Below, in pieces: positions 12,301 through 23,405 of a stretch of DNA of 64,000 bases (within the stretch, counting starts at the first letter, position 1; every line of letters starts with the position of its first letter). This DNA is from Anaeramoeba flamelloides. Lineage: Eukaryota > Metamonada > Anaeramoebidae. The notes under the pieces are model-generated. The model had not been told where the DNA came from, did no database searches, and saw only the letters and a list, made by a program, of their open reading frames with translations. The position numbers and the translations under genes are program-made. The DNA lies in assembly GCA_027625915.1 (NCBI GenBank), contig JANTQA010000030.1:2418001-2482000 (forward strand). Direction: 5' to 3'.

Positions 12301-15300
12301 TAAAACTATGGTTCACTTTAAAAATGCGTGAATATAAAAAGACAGATTTTGTTTTTACAATCTTTGAAAAAGAATTTTTTTTCCAATTTTTTAGTTGGTA
12401 ATTTGACATTTTTATCTTGGAGTAAAACAAAAATTTACTTTTTTTCTTTCTTATTTTCAGTCAGTGTTTGTAAAATTTTATGAAATTTATATTTTACTGT
12501 TAAAATCAATTTTAATCACAAAAATTTCTTGCTTGAGTAAATATTATTTCGATATTAATGAGTTTGTATTGTAATGTATGGTGATTTCCTTAGCATTAAA
12601 ACAGTTAATTGTTTTTTATACTTTATCTTTAAACTTATTCTCAATGAAAATCAATTTTACAGTTATTTTGTACTTTTTCAAATTTGTTTTTTCAATTTAT
12701 AAATCATACTTACTTCGTTAGAACGTTTCAATTCTAGCCCAAAATCATACGATCCTCGTATTAATAATTTGAGATGAAGAATCAAATTTTTTCGAATTGC
12801 CTTTTTAAATCTATCTCGTTCTTTTTCAGAAAATCCATTTTTGTAAAGTAATTGTGCCTGCTTGACAAATGTTGATTTCCCAGAATCCCCAGTTCCTATT
12901 TTAATTCAATAAAAGAAATTGAAAAAGAAATTGAAAAAGAAATTACAAATAAGTTTTATTAAAAGTCTTTTTTGTTAAAAAATAAATTAAGATACATTTT
13001 CTTTTGAAAAAGAATATTTATATATTTTTTTTATTAATGTTACCAAAACACTAAAATTCCTTTTGTATACCAATCAGGCGAAGTGAATGAGCACTTTTTT
13101 TTATTCAACAATTTGGCTTTATTAAAAAAAGTGTTTTTACTTTAATTCAACTAAAGATCTTCTAAAAGATGTACTTTTTTAGTTCTACTTCTAAAATTAA
13201 AAGGAATTTATTCCAATGATTTTCAGTTTTTGTCAAAGTCAAAAAAGTTTCGAAATCAAAGATCTAATCGGAAAGTAATATACTTAAATTTCAAACTATT
13301 GCATCATTAGAAGGTTAATTTTCAACTTTGAGTTACAATGGTACCGTTATAGAAAGTGTAATTATTCGTTTTTTGTGACTGTGCTTAGGTTTCCAATCAA
13401 AAAAATAAATTCTCATATTTTCGACATTAACAATTTTTGACCCCTCACCAGTCACTTTTTGGTTTGAATATTAAAAAAATTGTAAAGTTTTTGTACTGTT
13501 TTTTGAATTTTAAGTGAACTTTCCCATTTAAATTAAATTGAATTTTTTTTTTTCTTTATGATTTTTTCCGATTCATATTTTTTCCTTTAAAACTCTCAAA
13601 TTTAACCTAATGTATGAAATGATAATGGTTCACCTTTTTTACTTTTGATTTCAGCAATTTTTTTATTTGATTCATGTGATCACAAAAATCACAGAAGCGA
13701 GTTATATTCAAGTTTTTCTTCTTTTTATAAAGTATTTCTTTATTCTATTTTTTAAAAAAATCTTGGGGTGGAACTCGCTTCTTTGTTTTCTTTGATTTCA
13801 TAAATAGTCTGTTTTAATAATCATTTTTCGAAATTTTTTGTAATTGCAAAAAAATAAAACTAATAATTTTCAATTAGTTAAGGATTCTCCGAATTTTATT
13901 CTCTGTGGGTACTGTAATACAATACCAGAAGAAAAATAAAACATTTAATTGGTTATATCTTAAAGGAAAGCCAAAATATTCCTATTTTAGGATTTTTGAG
14001 GAAAATTAAAAAAAAATTTTTTTGATCAAAAACTTGTATGACTTTTCAAACAAAACAAGACAAATTTAAAATCGATTTTTTTTACCCCTTGCAAAACTTA
14101 CACTCCGGATTAAATTGATGTATGTTTATTCCCTTACCTTTTATTCGATAATACTTGAATATAAAGTGGAGGGACCGTACTCCAGAGACTTTTGGATTTT
14201 TAATTTTTAGTTTGAAATTATTAAAATTTTGTAAAATTTTAAAATTTGGAAATGATCTTGACTCTTTTATATTTTCATCCACAAATTTGGTTTCAAAGAT
14301 TAAAATGGTTAAAAGAGTTTTTTATTTTTTTTTATTTTTAAATTTTTAAATATTTTAATTTGACAAAAAAATTGTTTTTAATTTTGTGAAACAAGAAACG
14401 AGATTTTTAAACTAACTTCAAAAAAGGCTGAAAACCTTTTACTTTCAAATTTCTTTGGTTTGGAAAAATAAAAGAAACCATAAACCATTTTACGAAACTC
14501 CATTATCAAATTCAAAAGATCCCTTGATGTAGAAAATAAAAACTTTTTTATTACCAATCTGAACAGCAGAGCCCATTGAAATTTTAGATGGGAAGAGAAA
14601 AGGAATTAGAAAGTTTGGTATTTTGAATGTTACCACATACCAATAATAGTCACTTTCAAAGGCACTCTCATAATCGACTGGAAATAAAGAAACCCAAATT
14701 ACCTTCCTATTGTAAACAAGCTGAACTCTTCACTTATCACATTTACTAAAATTGAGAGAAGACACAGCGCCAATCCAAACATACAAAATCCTCAAAACAA
14801 AGGGGAAATTGGAAAAAGAATCGGTTTATTGATCCCAAAGATTGCAAAATTGAAAAAGTTCAGAAACCATTTCCCTACACTTTCATTTTGAAACACCAAC
14901 AAAACAGAAATGTATCCCAAAAAAAATAAATAACAAAGAATCTGGATTTAGAACCACTACAATGGGAAGAAAGGTAATGGATTCTTAATTTTGAAGAATC
15001 GTTGGAGAGAGCTGTAGTTAAAATGACAAAGATGTTAAAATTTATCAAAAAATGGGTTTGCCTTCCTCAATTTTTTTGAAAAAAATCCTATTTTTTCGAG
15101 TTAAAAAGATCTATTTACTCAACCGGATTTTAAGTCAATAAATATGTTTTTACACACCAAACGAGTATTCACAGATCATGAAATTCGGAGAATCCTTAAA
15201 GCTGTTACAACTGTCAAATCTAAAACTCAGAAACTTTAAAAACCAAGGAAATTCCATTTTTTCTGATCAATTAAAAATATTCGTAAAAATTAGACAATAT

Positions 15301-18300
15301 ATTCCCATTTTACAGATAAAGATATAAATTATTGAATATCCAGTGATCGTTATAATTGGGAAAATTGTTTAAATATTCTAAATCTATCAATTTTAAGCCT
15401 TAATTAAATGTAGAAATCTAAAAAACCTCAAATCTTCAAAATTAATAGAGAGAAAATGGCTGAAAATGATAAATCTGATTTATTGTGATTATTCCTTTGA
15501 TAAATTATAAAATTATTAGAAAATATCTATAATAATTACTTTGTTTTTACATTCATAAAACAAGAGTTTTATTTTCTTTAGATCTATCTTTTAATAATTT
15601 TTTTCAAAATTTTATTTTTAAATTGGGTAACTTATGGGAAATTTTTGCATAAAAATGGCTTTCTTAATTTCATGTAAATTCTAAATAATCAAACAACTTT
15701 CTCAAATTAAAAAAAACTATTTTTCAAAAATGTTGACTCACTTTATAATGTTATTGGAAGTCGTTTTGATTGGTTTTAATCCATTATTCTTATGAAAAAA
15801 AAATTTTCAAATTTTTTGGATCAGAATCATTTTTTCTAATTTTTGTTATTCTTTTTCTTTTTCAAATTTTTGTTTTTTTTTTTTTTTGATCCTTTCAAAT
15901 TTTTATTTTTCTTTTTATAATTTATTCAAATTACTTTTTTTTTTTTTTTTTTTTCTTTTTCTTCCTTTTTCAAACAGTTTTTTTTTTTTTCCTTTTTTCT
16001 TTTTCTTTTTTTTTTCTTATTCTGATTTAATCAAATTGTTTTTTTTTGCTTTTTCTATTTTACTTTTTTTTATCAAATTTTCAATTCTTTGATAATTTTT
16101 TTTCAAATTATTTGTTTCTTTTTTTTTTCCATTCCTTTTGCGGAAAGTCAAGTTGAAAAAAAAAAAAAGATCTTCGAAAATAAAATTAAACATTAAGACA
16201 ATTAAAACTATATAAGTCCTTTTTAAATTCAGATAATTAAGAGCAAAAATAAACCTTCTTGTTAACTATTTTCATTTAAATGTTCATGAAGAAAAAATCT
16301 GTAATACTCATTTTCAAAAATTGTGATTCACTTTTTGTTCGTGTTTGGCTTTATTTTTTTTAATTTTTAAAATATCTGGTTTTTATTTTTATGGAATGAT
16401 TTAAATGTGAATTCTTAATAAGGTTTATTCATTAATTGTTGTTGAATGCTCAATAATAATTTTTTTTTTTTCAATTTATTATTTCAGGTGAGTCACAATT
16501 TTTGAAATCAAGTTTACATTCAAATATTTTAAATTGATAAAAAACTTTTCTGATTTTAAAATTTAAAATCTCAAATTAAAATTCTTTCATAGATTTTAAA
16601 TTGATAGAAATGATTCTTGTTTTAAAATTTAACATTAAAATTAGAATTTTCGTTTTCAGCCATTTTCTCTATTAATTTTGAAGATTTGAGGTTTTTTAGA
16701 TTTCTACATTTAATTAAGGATTAAAATTGATAGATTGAGAATATTTAATCAATACCCCAATTATAACGGTTAATGGTTACTCGGTAATTTATATATTTAT
16801 ATGTAAAATGGGAGTATATTTTCTAATTTTTTACGAATATTTTTAATTGATCAGAAAAATGAAATTTCCGTGGTTTTTGAAGTTTCTGAGTTTTATATTT
16901 GACAGTAAATTCAATAAAAAATGGAACTAACTTTTCTTAAATAAAAATTGAATTTAGAAAAGAATTACGGATTTTATTTAATAAGCAATAATAAAAAAGT
17001 TGGTTTATTTGGGTAAAATTAATTTAGAAAAACAATATTTTAATCTCTTTTATTTTCTGTATTCTCATTTTCACAACTAAATTAGATGATTTTAGTCACG
17101 GCCTTTTTTTGAGAGTATTCATTCAGTAAATTGCAAACACACATAATTGGGTATAAGAGCATATTGTAATCTCAGAGTATTCTAAGAATGTGACAATTTC
17201 TTTAAATAGGAAAAAAATTCTTTTTTTTTTCTGAAGAATAAAGGTTGCTTAAAAAAATTGATCTTTTTATTTGAGTGGTACGTTTTATTGTTTGTGTTGT
17301 TATATTTTGGGTGGAACCAAAAATTCTAAATTAAGGGACGAGTCATTACGGTGAAAATTTTTATTCTGAAATGGAAAAAAACTTTTTAGTAATTTTATGG
17401 AGGACCTAACACCAATCAAAAACCAACCAACCTATGATGTACGATCGATCTCCAAAAATCAACAACCAAAAATGAGGACATTTTTAGAAAAAAGCGCCAA
17501 AGAGCAACACTCAATTTCCAATTAGAATGGTTGTGAATTACAATTTTGAAAACAACAATGTCAGTTTTGAAGTGTCGCTCTTTGGCGCTTTTTGAGATCT
17601 CGGTGATTTTTTTTTTCTTTTTTTTCTTTTTTCATTTGAGTTATTTTTATTGAAAGAATATTACATAATCCTTACTTGGTCAAATTTAGAGGGTTACAAA
17701 ATAACCACAAATCAGACTAAATCGAATAAAATTGATTGCGAAATACAAGAAAGAAATTTGTTTTAAATTAAAGAAATTTAAACCTTTTGAAAAAGAAAAT
17801 GAGAATTTTTTTTTTAAATTTTGATTTTTTGAAATTGAGAACTCTTTTTCTTCTTTGAATTTTTTTTCAAAGAGATCCAATGAATTTTTTTTTTTGTTAT
17901 TTGATTTTTGTCAACCCAAAGAAGGCCTATTTCACAATACCCTTTTTGGTCTCAGGTCACCCCTTGAGTATGGTGAATATTCATGGTAAATGACTAGACA
18001 CTTAAGGCTCTCGTCATTTACCATGGATTTACTCCATACTCAAGGGGTGACCTGAGACCAAAAAGGGTATTGTGAAATAGGCCTTCTTTGGGTTGACAAA
18101 AATCAAATAACAAAAAAAAATTTCCTGAGAGGGTCTCACATAACAAATAAATTCATATTTTCGAAAAAAAAATAAAACCACAAAATCCAAAATTCAAATA
18201 GCAAAAAAAGTTTAAAAAAGAATTCTCAATTAGCAAAAAATTCAATTAACAAAAAAAAAAGTTTAAAAGTATTCTCAATTCAAAAAATTTCAAATTAAAA

Positions 18301-21022
18301 AAAAAATTTTAACTGTTTTTATTTTATATTTCTAAAAGGGTTAAATTTCTTAAATAGAAACAAATTGTTTTCTTGAGTTACACAATCAATTTAATTTGAT
18401 TTAATCTAATTTGTGGTTATTTTGAAACTCTCTATATTTGGCAGAGTAAAGGATTTTGTAACATTCTTCAGATAAAAATAACTCATTTAACAAATGAAAA
18501 AAAATCAAAAAAAAATCGAACGAGATCTCAAAAAGAGCGAAAGAGTCACACATCAAAACAAACACAGTTTTTTTCAAAATGATATATCACAACCATTCGA
18601 ATTGGAAATCGAGTGTCTCTCTTTGGTGCTTTTTTCTATAAATGATTTCTTTTTTAATTGTCGATTTTTGGAGATCGATCGCACAACAAGAGTTGGTTAG
18701 TTTTTGATTGATATTAGGCACTCATAAAAATTATAAAAATTGTATATTTCAAGGAGACCCATTATCACCTATTTTATTTGCTCTAATTTCACATTTTCTT
18801 TTATTAAAAATAATATCTTTAACAGACCATTGTCAAATGTTTGCAGATGATTTAATCTTAATTATAAAAGGAAATAAAATACATTTAAATCAAAAATTAA
18901 ATTCAATTTATGAAATTATAATTCAATTTGGATTGAAACCAAATAAAGAAAAAACAGTTATTTCAAAAGATTTAAAAAAGATTAAATATTTAGGTATCTA
19001 TTTGGATAAAATTTCACATATAGTTTATAATTTAAAAAAGCTAAAGAAACATTTAATAACTGTAAACAATTATTTAATAACAATTCCCTCAATAATAATT
19101 TGAAAATCAGATTATTTAAATCTTTTATATTAAGTCAATTAACATATGGATTAGAAATTTTTAATTATGAAATAAAAACTTTAAATTATTTAAATTCTTG
19201 GATGAATACAGCCATTACTGAAATATGCAAAATAAACAGAAATACACCAATTCTTATTTATAAAACAGAATTTAAAATTGAAAATATGGTAATTTCAGTA
19301 AATAAAAAAAAATTCAAATTCAAAAAAAAATTAAAAAATTTATCTCTTCATTATTTAGAAAAATTAATAAAATTTAATCAACGAACCAACAATAAAATTA
19401 ACTGGAATTCAAAGGATATAATTGAATTAAAAAAGGAAATCTATAAATACACATATTATGAATTATTGAATTCCAAGAGCTGGAAAGTGCAAAAATACTT
19501 CACAATATTAAGAAACCAAAATTCATTATTTACAACTCAAAAATATCTAAGCTATCCATCAAGTTCAACAATCCTAAAATTCAGGACATTTACCAATTGC
19601 TTAAACAGATATTACCATGTAATTAATAAAAATTCAAATAAATTTTGTCCTTTATGTTTAAAATACAAACAAAAGGAAGTTATAGAAAATATTGATCATT
19701 TTTTGTGGGTATGTCCTTCCTATGAAAATAATAGATTAATATTTCTGAATAAATTAAATGAAAAAAACCTCTATGAATTAATTTTAAACCATAACAGTTT
19801 ATTATTATTTTCATTGGTTAATAATCGTGAAATCTATGATTTTACGCTTAGATTTTATGAAAGGAAATTTAAGTATAAGGGCAACTAGAGTGTAATTTAC
19901 ACTTCTTCAATAATAAAAAAAAAAAAAATTACAAAAATTTTTTTTTCCATGTTAGAAAATTATTTTTTACCGTAATGGATTGACCCTTAAGGGTTAATCC
20001 CTATTAAATTTTTTACCTAAATTTAATAGAGATTGAGAAAAGTTTTTGTCAATTACTTATATTTGAAAGACTAGTTTATTTTCATATTAAACTTATTTCT
20101 AGATAAGGAACCCTTATTTAGAAATTGGTCAAAAAAAAAAATAAGAAACACCACATCCTAAAGGAAATGTATCGAAGAATTGAAAAAAGAGAAATGATCT
20201 GAAATTTTGTCCCTCACTTCAAGTTCAAATGCCAACATGAAAAGAATTTGGCATAGAGTTAAATTCCCCATCAAAGAAATTTAATTTTATCTAAAAGGTT
20301 AAATAGTGTGGATCTAAATTGGTTTGTCAAGGATCTTTTTCAACGCCTCAACGCATTGCGATAAATAAATCATTTTTGGAAAATGAAATATAAATTTTTC
20401 GTTTAATAATAGGACCATAACAGAAACTTGAAAAAAAGAAAGTAATTTATATTTTGTCAAATTTACAAGAAGGCTGGTTGGTTAAACTTTAGTTCAAAGA
20501 AGAATTTAGTTTTATTTGTTAACAGATGGTTTTTGTTTTTTAGTTTTTGGATCTAAAGAAAAAGAAAAAACTAAAAATTAATTCTTTCTTGAAAAATTAC
20601 CAACACGTAACACAATTAGGTTTCTTTCTTTTGAGAAGGCTGTGTTTTTTTTTTTTTTTGTCTCGAATATGTTTTTTTTGTCTTGAATTTGTTTTTTTAT
20701 TTTCAAAAAGAAGAAAGGGTTGTTTATTCTTGAAGAATGAAAAATGTTTTTGAATGTACAGTTAGTTTGATAAAAAAGAAAAAATTTAAAACCAAGTCTT
20801 ACCTAACACAAGAAGCTATTGTAAATAGAGTGAGTATATTTGAAAAATCAGAACATTGAAAGAATTTCGATGATTTTTTGGAAAAAATGTGTCTGTTAAT
20901 CTCTTTACCATTATTTCAGAGAGCAAATCGTTTTGTTCAAGTTGCATCATTTGTTCAATTCTTTGATTTTTTTCTTTTTGTTTCTTTAATTCTTTTTTTT
21001 TTTTACCTTGTTTGTTTCCCAT
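3335..21022 (-). CDS. Heterotrimeric G protein alpha subunit, six exons
   Basis: Exons (minus strand): 20909-21022, 14641-14677, 12714-12895, 6387-6799, 3511-3790, 3335-3373. All joins are GT-AG and phase-consistent, giving 1065 nt = 354 aa plus TGA, the usual length of the family. MGNKQGKKKK at the start offers Gly2 for myristoylation and a basic helix. G1 is GTGDSGKST (residues 51-59; most relatives have Glu where Asp54 stands). Switch I RIPTTGI carries the catalytic Arg185 and Thr188; G3 is DVGGQRSERRKW with Gln211; G4 is NKMD (276-279); G5 is TSAT (330-333). The alpha-5 helix ends DKIISNVVENLM, about six residues short of animal Gi and without a pertussis-toxin cysteine. The protein should bind GTP at membranes and couple receptors to effectors. 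Introns are 6231, 1745, 5914, 2596 and 137 nt. The smallest exons (2 and 6) rest on phase, splice signals and family fit. Confidence 0.88.
3915..4085 (-). mobile_element. LINE 3'-end fragment in G-alpha intron 4
   Basis: Read on the minus strand it gives INNHRIYYFTLN, matching VNNREIYDFTLRF at the C terminus of the LINE at 18.7-19.9 kb, and ends in a version of the LINE tail (GGGAATTTATACTTCTTTC, then a simple A/T repeat). It is diverged and 5'-truncated. Confidence 0.5.
4100..5230 (+). repeat. Dispersed repeat, ~1.2 kb, copy 1 (G-alpha intron 4)
   Basis: It aligns in the same direction with 6885-8170 and in reverse with 44106-44650. Shared blocks include ATAATACAATTTCATTCAAA, GAAGAACTCAAATAAAATTA, TTAAAAATTTTGAATTGGGG and TTTTTAAGAAAATYTATTG. 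Short open frames at 4652-4837 and 4905-5087 lie in it but are broken in the other copy, so I do not call genes. The family is unknown. It may be a decayed transposon or a duplicated old gene fragment. Confidence 0.6.
5275..5445 (+). mobile_element. LINE internal fragment in G-alpha intron 4
   Basis: The motif CAACAATTCTAAAATTCAGG and a following stretch with GAAAATATTGATCCATTTTT match 19566-19705 of the LINE, the region coding for its C-terminal zinc-binding segment. It is diverged and cut at both ends. Confidence 0.6.
6005..6130 (-). mobile_element. LINE internal fragment in G-alpha intron 4
   Basis: The minus-strand translation reads KTLNYLNSWIN...EICKISRNIPILIYKSE, close to KTLNYLNSWMN...EICKINRNTPILIYKTE of the LINE at 18.7-19.9 kb. 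The frame is open over this piece, so it is younger than most other fragments here. Confidence 0.7.
6204..6249. repeat. Compound CA/TA microsatellite
   Basis: Seven or eight CA units are followed by GCG and then about sixteen TA units. The tract lies 138 bp past the 5' splice site of G-alpha intron 4. Confidence 0.95.
6885..8170 (+). repeat. Dispersed repeat, ~1.2 kb, copy 2 (G-alpha intron 3)
   Basis: Same family and orientation as 4100-5230. It begins within ~90 bp of the acceptor of exon 4, so two copies of one repeat flank exon 4 (6387-6799) in the introns on either side. Many indels separate the copies. Confidence 0.6.
8543..9104. mobile_element. TTAA-bounded fold-back element in G-alpha intron 3
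   Basis: Left arm about 8543-8745 and right arm about 8895-9104 are inverted copies of each other with only a few differences over ~205 bp, separated by a ~150-bp loop. The outer ends read TTAAGGTTTACAATCCCT and its mirror image, so a TTAA lies at each boundary, as expected of a piggyBac-type target duplication. No transposase frame is present. The high arm identity suggests a young insertion or arm homogenisation. Confidence 0.75.
9880..10960 (+). repeat. Dispersed repeat, ~1.1 kb, copy 1 (G-alpha intron 3)
   Basis: It matches 36890-38000 in reverse orientation along its length; examples are AACTAATTGGGGTATAGG, TATCAATTAAATTGAGAT and GGTCTTATTCACAAGAA with their reverse complements. An internal palindrome built on CCAATATAAAACCTAAAAAA lies at 9886-9990. 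The open frame at 10272-10550 is not conserved in the other copy. Confidence 0.6.
11105..11770 (+). repeat. Dispersed repeat, ~0.65 kb, copy 2 (G-alpha intron 3)
   Basis: This is the partner of 540-1190 in the same orientation. It shares TGAAGACTCCAAAGTTG and AATAATATTTATAATAG. Confidence 0.65.
13878..15199. mobile_element. TTAA-bounded inverted-end unit enclosing G-alpha exon 2
   Basis: TTAAGGATTCTCCGAATTT at the left end is mirrored exactly by AAATTCGGAGAATCCTTAA at the right end, with weaker similarity for ~17 bp further in and none outside. TTAA at both borders fits a piggyBac-type insertion of 1322 bp. The unit contains G-alpha exon 2 (14641-14677), so it may be two separate insertions of one family, or a unit that carries host sequence. 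No transposase was recognised. Confidence 0.5.
14555..14576 (-). other. Possible alternative first exon of G-alpha
   Basis: On the minus strand ATGGGCTCTGCTGTTCAGATTG is followed directly by a GTAATAA donor. It ends in the same phase (+1) as exon 2 and would join exon 3 to give MGSAVQIGTGDSGKST, a myristoylatable start fused to the P-loop and lacking the N-terminal helix. No acceptor is needed because it carries its own ATG. It lies inside intron 2, and the real gene probably uses exon 2, whose KVTIIG strand is typical. Only transcript data could support this exon. Confidence 0.2.
15211..16905. mobile_element. Fold-back element, ~265-bp arms, G-alpha intron 1
   Basis: The left arm (15211-15475) and right arm (about 16645-16905) are inverted copies. 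The outer ends read CTGTCAAATCTAAAACTC and the mirror of CTGTCAAATATAAAACTC; the inner part shares ATTAATAGAGAGAAAATGGC with its mirror image. The interior is mostly T-rich low-complexity sequence (about 15850-16140) and holds no gene. No TTAA is seen at the borders, unlike the neighbouring elements; it starts 12 bp past the end of the unit 13878-15199. Confidence 0.7.
17331..19990. mobile_element. TTAA-bounded giant palindrome with a LINE inserted in its right arm
   Basis: The left arm runs from TTAAGGGACGAGTCATTACGG at 17331 to a centre near 18000, and its inverted copy returns to about 18735. The missing outermost ~60 bp of the right arm reappear at 19930-19990, ending in ACCGTAATGGATTGACCCTTAA, on the far side of the LINE. 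Without the LINE the element is about 1.47 kb with ~670-bp arms. Around the centre (17898-18112) the arms are almost identical; toward the ends they are clearly diverged. A right-half relative lies at 45925-46611. Confidence 0.75.
18737..19925 (+). mobile_element. LINE (non-LTR retrotransposon), 5'-truncated, RT and C-terminal zinc region
   Basis: The first open segment has FQGDPLSPILF and FADDLILI, the conserved reverse transcriptase core including the catalytic Asp-Asp. After a one-base shift in frame at about 19100 the protein continues with the thumb and a C-terminal zinc-binding segment CPLCLKYKQ...DHFLWVCPSY (CX2CX13HX4C), ending YKGN at 19888. The fingers part of RT and any endonuclease are missing, so the copy is 5'-truncated. 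The 3' end has a short hairpin GTGTAATTTACAC and an A-rich tail. It sits in the right arm of the palindrome 17331-19990. LINE tails elsewhere in the window match it. Confidence 0.85.
19987..20160. mobile_element. Short TTAA-type MITE, decayed right end
   Basis: It starts at the same TTAA that closes the palindrome and matches 24382-24467 joined to 25228-25325, for example GATAAGGAACCCTTATTTAG and TTGGTCAAAAAAAAAA. It looks like the internally shorter form of the element at 24382-25325. Confidence 0.45.
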
Positions 21023-22539
21023 TGTTAGTGTGAAGATGAATTAAAACTTAAATTATTCGAAAAAAAATGAAAACAGATTTTATTTTCAATTTGCTCTTTT
21101 GTCCAACTTGAAAAGATTGTTGTTTAAGGTTTGTTATTTGTTTGTATGTTTTCTATTTTTCTTTTGTTGAAAAACAATGTTTGGAAAAATATTATTTGTT
21201 TTGATTTATCATATAAACAAACTCTGCTTAATTTTTTAAGGGTCTAGTCACTTTTGTGAATTTCTTTTAAACCCAAGTAGTGGTTTACTTGCAGAAAGTG
21301 ATCATAATGTTGTTGAAATTCTTAGTGTTGAAAAAAATCCAATAATTAAAAAAAACTTTAGATCTAAACAAAAATAAGCAAATTTTTGTCAAAAAAAAAA
21401 AATAACAAATTAAGGACAAAATTCATACACTGGGGAGTATTTCTGTTGTTGTGTCATTTTTATTCAATTCTCAAAAAGAGTTTTCATTCATGAAGAAATT
21501 GAATAAAAAAAGAGCTAATTTTAAAGCTTTTGATCAAAACTCTTATAAAAAAATAAACCAAAAAAAAAAAAAAATGAATTATCAAATAAACTCCATTTCA
21601 TTCAAAGGAAACAAGTCAAAAATGAAAAATATGCTTTTTTTATGAATAAACCCAACCTGCAATTATTTAGAAATCAGGTAAAGAATAAAATTTTACTTGG
21701 AGTTGATATTCATAAAAGAAATACCTTGACAAACCATAAATTTTTTAAAAAATATAACTGTTCAAAAATATTTATGGTACTTTTTCCTTGAATCTTTCTC
21801 GATTTTTTTGGGAAATAAAAATCTTTGACAATAAGATTTTTTAATCGTAAATGTATGATTTTTAAAAGAACATACTAAAGCATAATTTTCTTCATGTTAA
21901 TTTGGTTTCCAAATATTTTTTTTATTCAAATTAACTTTAAAAAACAAAAAAGAAAAGAAAAAAAAAAAAAAAAACAGAAAAAAATTGAAATTTAGCAAAA
22001 AACCAAAATAGGAGAAGATAAATTAAAAACCAGTTGAATTTTTTTTTTTTATTGATTTGATAGAAGAGCTTGATATGTTTTTTTAATTATTAGAAATGGG
22101 TGAATTGGAATAACAATTTTGCTCAGTTTTATTAAAAAAGACCATATTATAAGATTTTTCCAGGATTGATGATTTTGAGTAATCTTTTAATTTCATTGAC
22201 TTAAAACCTGATAAGAATGGGGGGGGGGCATATCATTAATTGAATTAAATTATTTTGATTTAGATGTGTCAAAATAATGTGTGAAGAAAAGTTTAATCTA
22301 TTGTTGCAAAATTTTAAATGTTTTTTTTTTTTATTGAAGATATATAATCCAAATTTCAAAAATAGGGGAAGATTTTTCATCAGAAAAAGAATATATTAAT
22401 TGTTGTTTTTTTATTGAATAATGTATTTTACGAAATTATTTAGAGATAATAACCAATATAGATTAATAAATAAAAATATAGCGTTATCATTTTAATTTTT
22501 GGAAGATAAATGAAAAAAGAAAAAATAATAAAAAAAAGT

Positions 22540-22680
22540 TTGCCCTAATTTTGAAATTTGGCTTATATCAACCGATTAAAGAAATTGAAAATAAACCACT
22601 AAGTAATATGGTGAGACGATTTCTTAAAGTTCTATTATTTAAAAATAAATTTTAAAAATAAATGCACAAATTACTAAATT
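22540..22680 (+). repeat. Small dispersed repeat, copy 1
   Basis: It aligns with 38395-38550 in the same orientation; shared blocks include ATCAACCGATYAAAGAAA and TTTCTTAAAGTWCTATTATTT. The nature of the element is unknown. Confidence 0.5.
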
Positions 22681-23161
22681 TCTGAATAAAAATAGAGCTA
22701 ATTTTAAAAAAAAAATTTCATCAAAAAAACAAACAAAAAATCTTAAACAAAAGGAGAAAATTCAGAAATATTTCAATAAATTGTATTCCGAATTTAAAAT
22801 ATAAATAAAAAAATCAATTAAATAACTCTAAAAATTGATTTTAACTTTGGTATACTGCCGATTAGTGACTTGGATGTTCTATTGAATCAAGAAAAAAATA
22901 GAATTTATATTTTGAAATACCTATTACGAACTTTGTGTAGACATGATTTTAATCACTCTACTCAAAAATCTTTCTAAAAAAAAAATATTTTAACAACTTT
23001 CAAAAAATATTCGTTCAGTAACTATTAATGAATAAATCAATTATCCCAAGGTTATTCCAATATCTTAAACAAGAAAGATTGTATTGATTTTCAGTAAACA
23101 ATTCCAAGTTGTTTTATGAAGAATATTCTAATCAAATTTAAAATGATATATTTTTTGATGA

Positions 23162-23164
<3 letters not shown>

Positions 23165-23193
<29 letters not shown>
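23165..23193. repeat. TA microsatellite
   Basis: About fourteen TA units directly adjoin the small inverted-end element that follows. A similar tract lies at 24104-24129. Confidence 0.9.
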
Positions 23194-23195
23194 AG

Positions 23196-23405
23196 CTCCA
23201 TCCAAAAATGTGGGGCAAAAAAATATCCATCAATATAAGAATAAATTCTTTATTCAGTTATTAAACTCAAAACTTTAGAAAAAAAAAAAAACGAAGCCAT
23301 TAATAATAATAAAACTCTTGATTAAAATTTGTGTTTATTGATCAAAGTTCGAAGAATAAAAAATAAAAATAAAAAAAAAAAAATTGCCCCTAATTTTTGG
23401 AAAAA
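23196..23405. mobile_element. Small inverted-end element (~210 bp)
   Basis: CCAAAAATGTGGGGCAAAAAAA at the left is mirrored by TTGCCCCTAATTTTTGG at the right. Size and ends fit a MITE. No second copy was noticed in the window, so this rests on the ends alone. Confidence 0.4.

Noticed and set aside
14555-14677. A malate/lactate dehydrogenase N terminus (KVTIIG + GSAVQIG)
   Set aside because: The two pieces cannot be spliced together (no AG between them), while exon 2 joined to exon 3 gives the standard G-alpha strand and P-loop in phase.
15886-16092. Phe-rich 68-aa frame
   Set aside because: Translation of T-rich low-complexity sequence inside the fold-back element.
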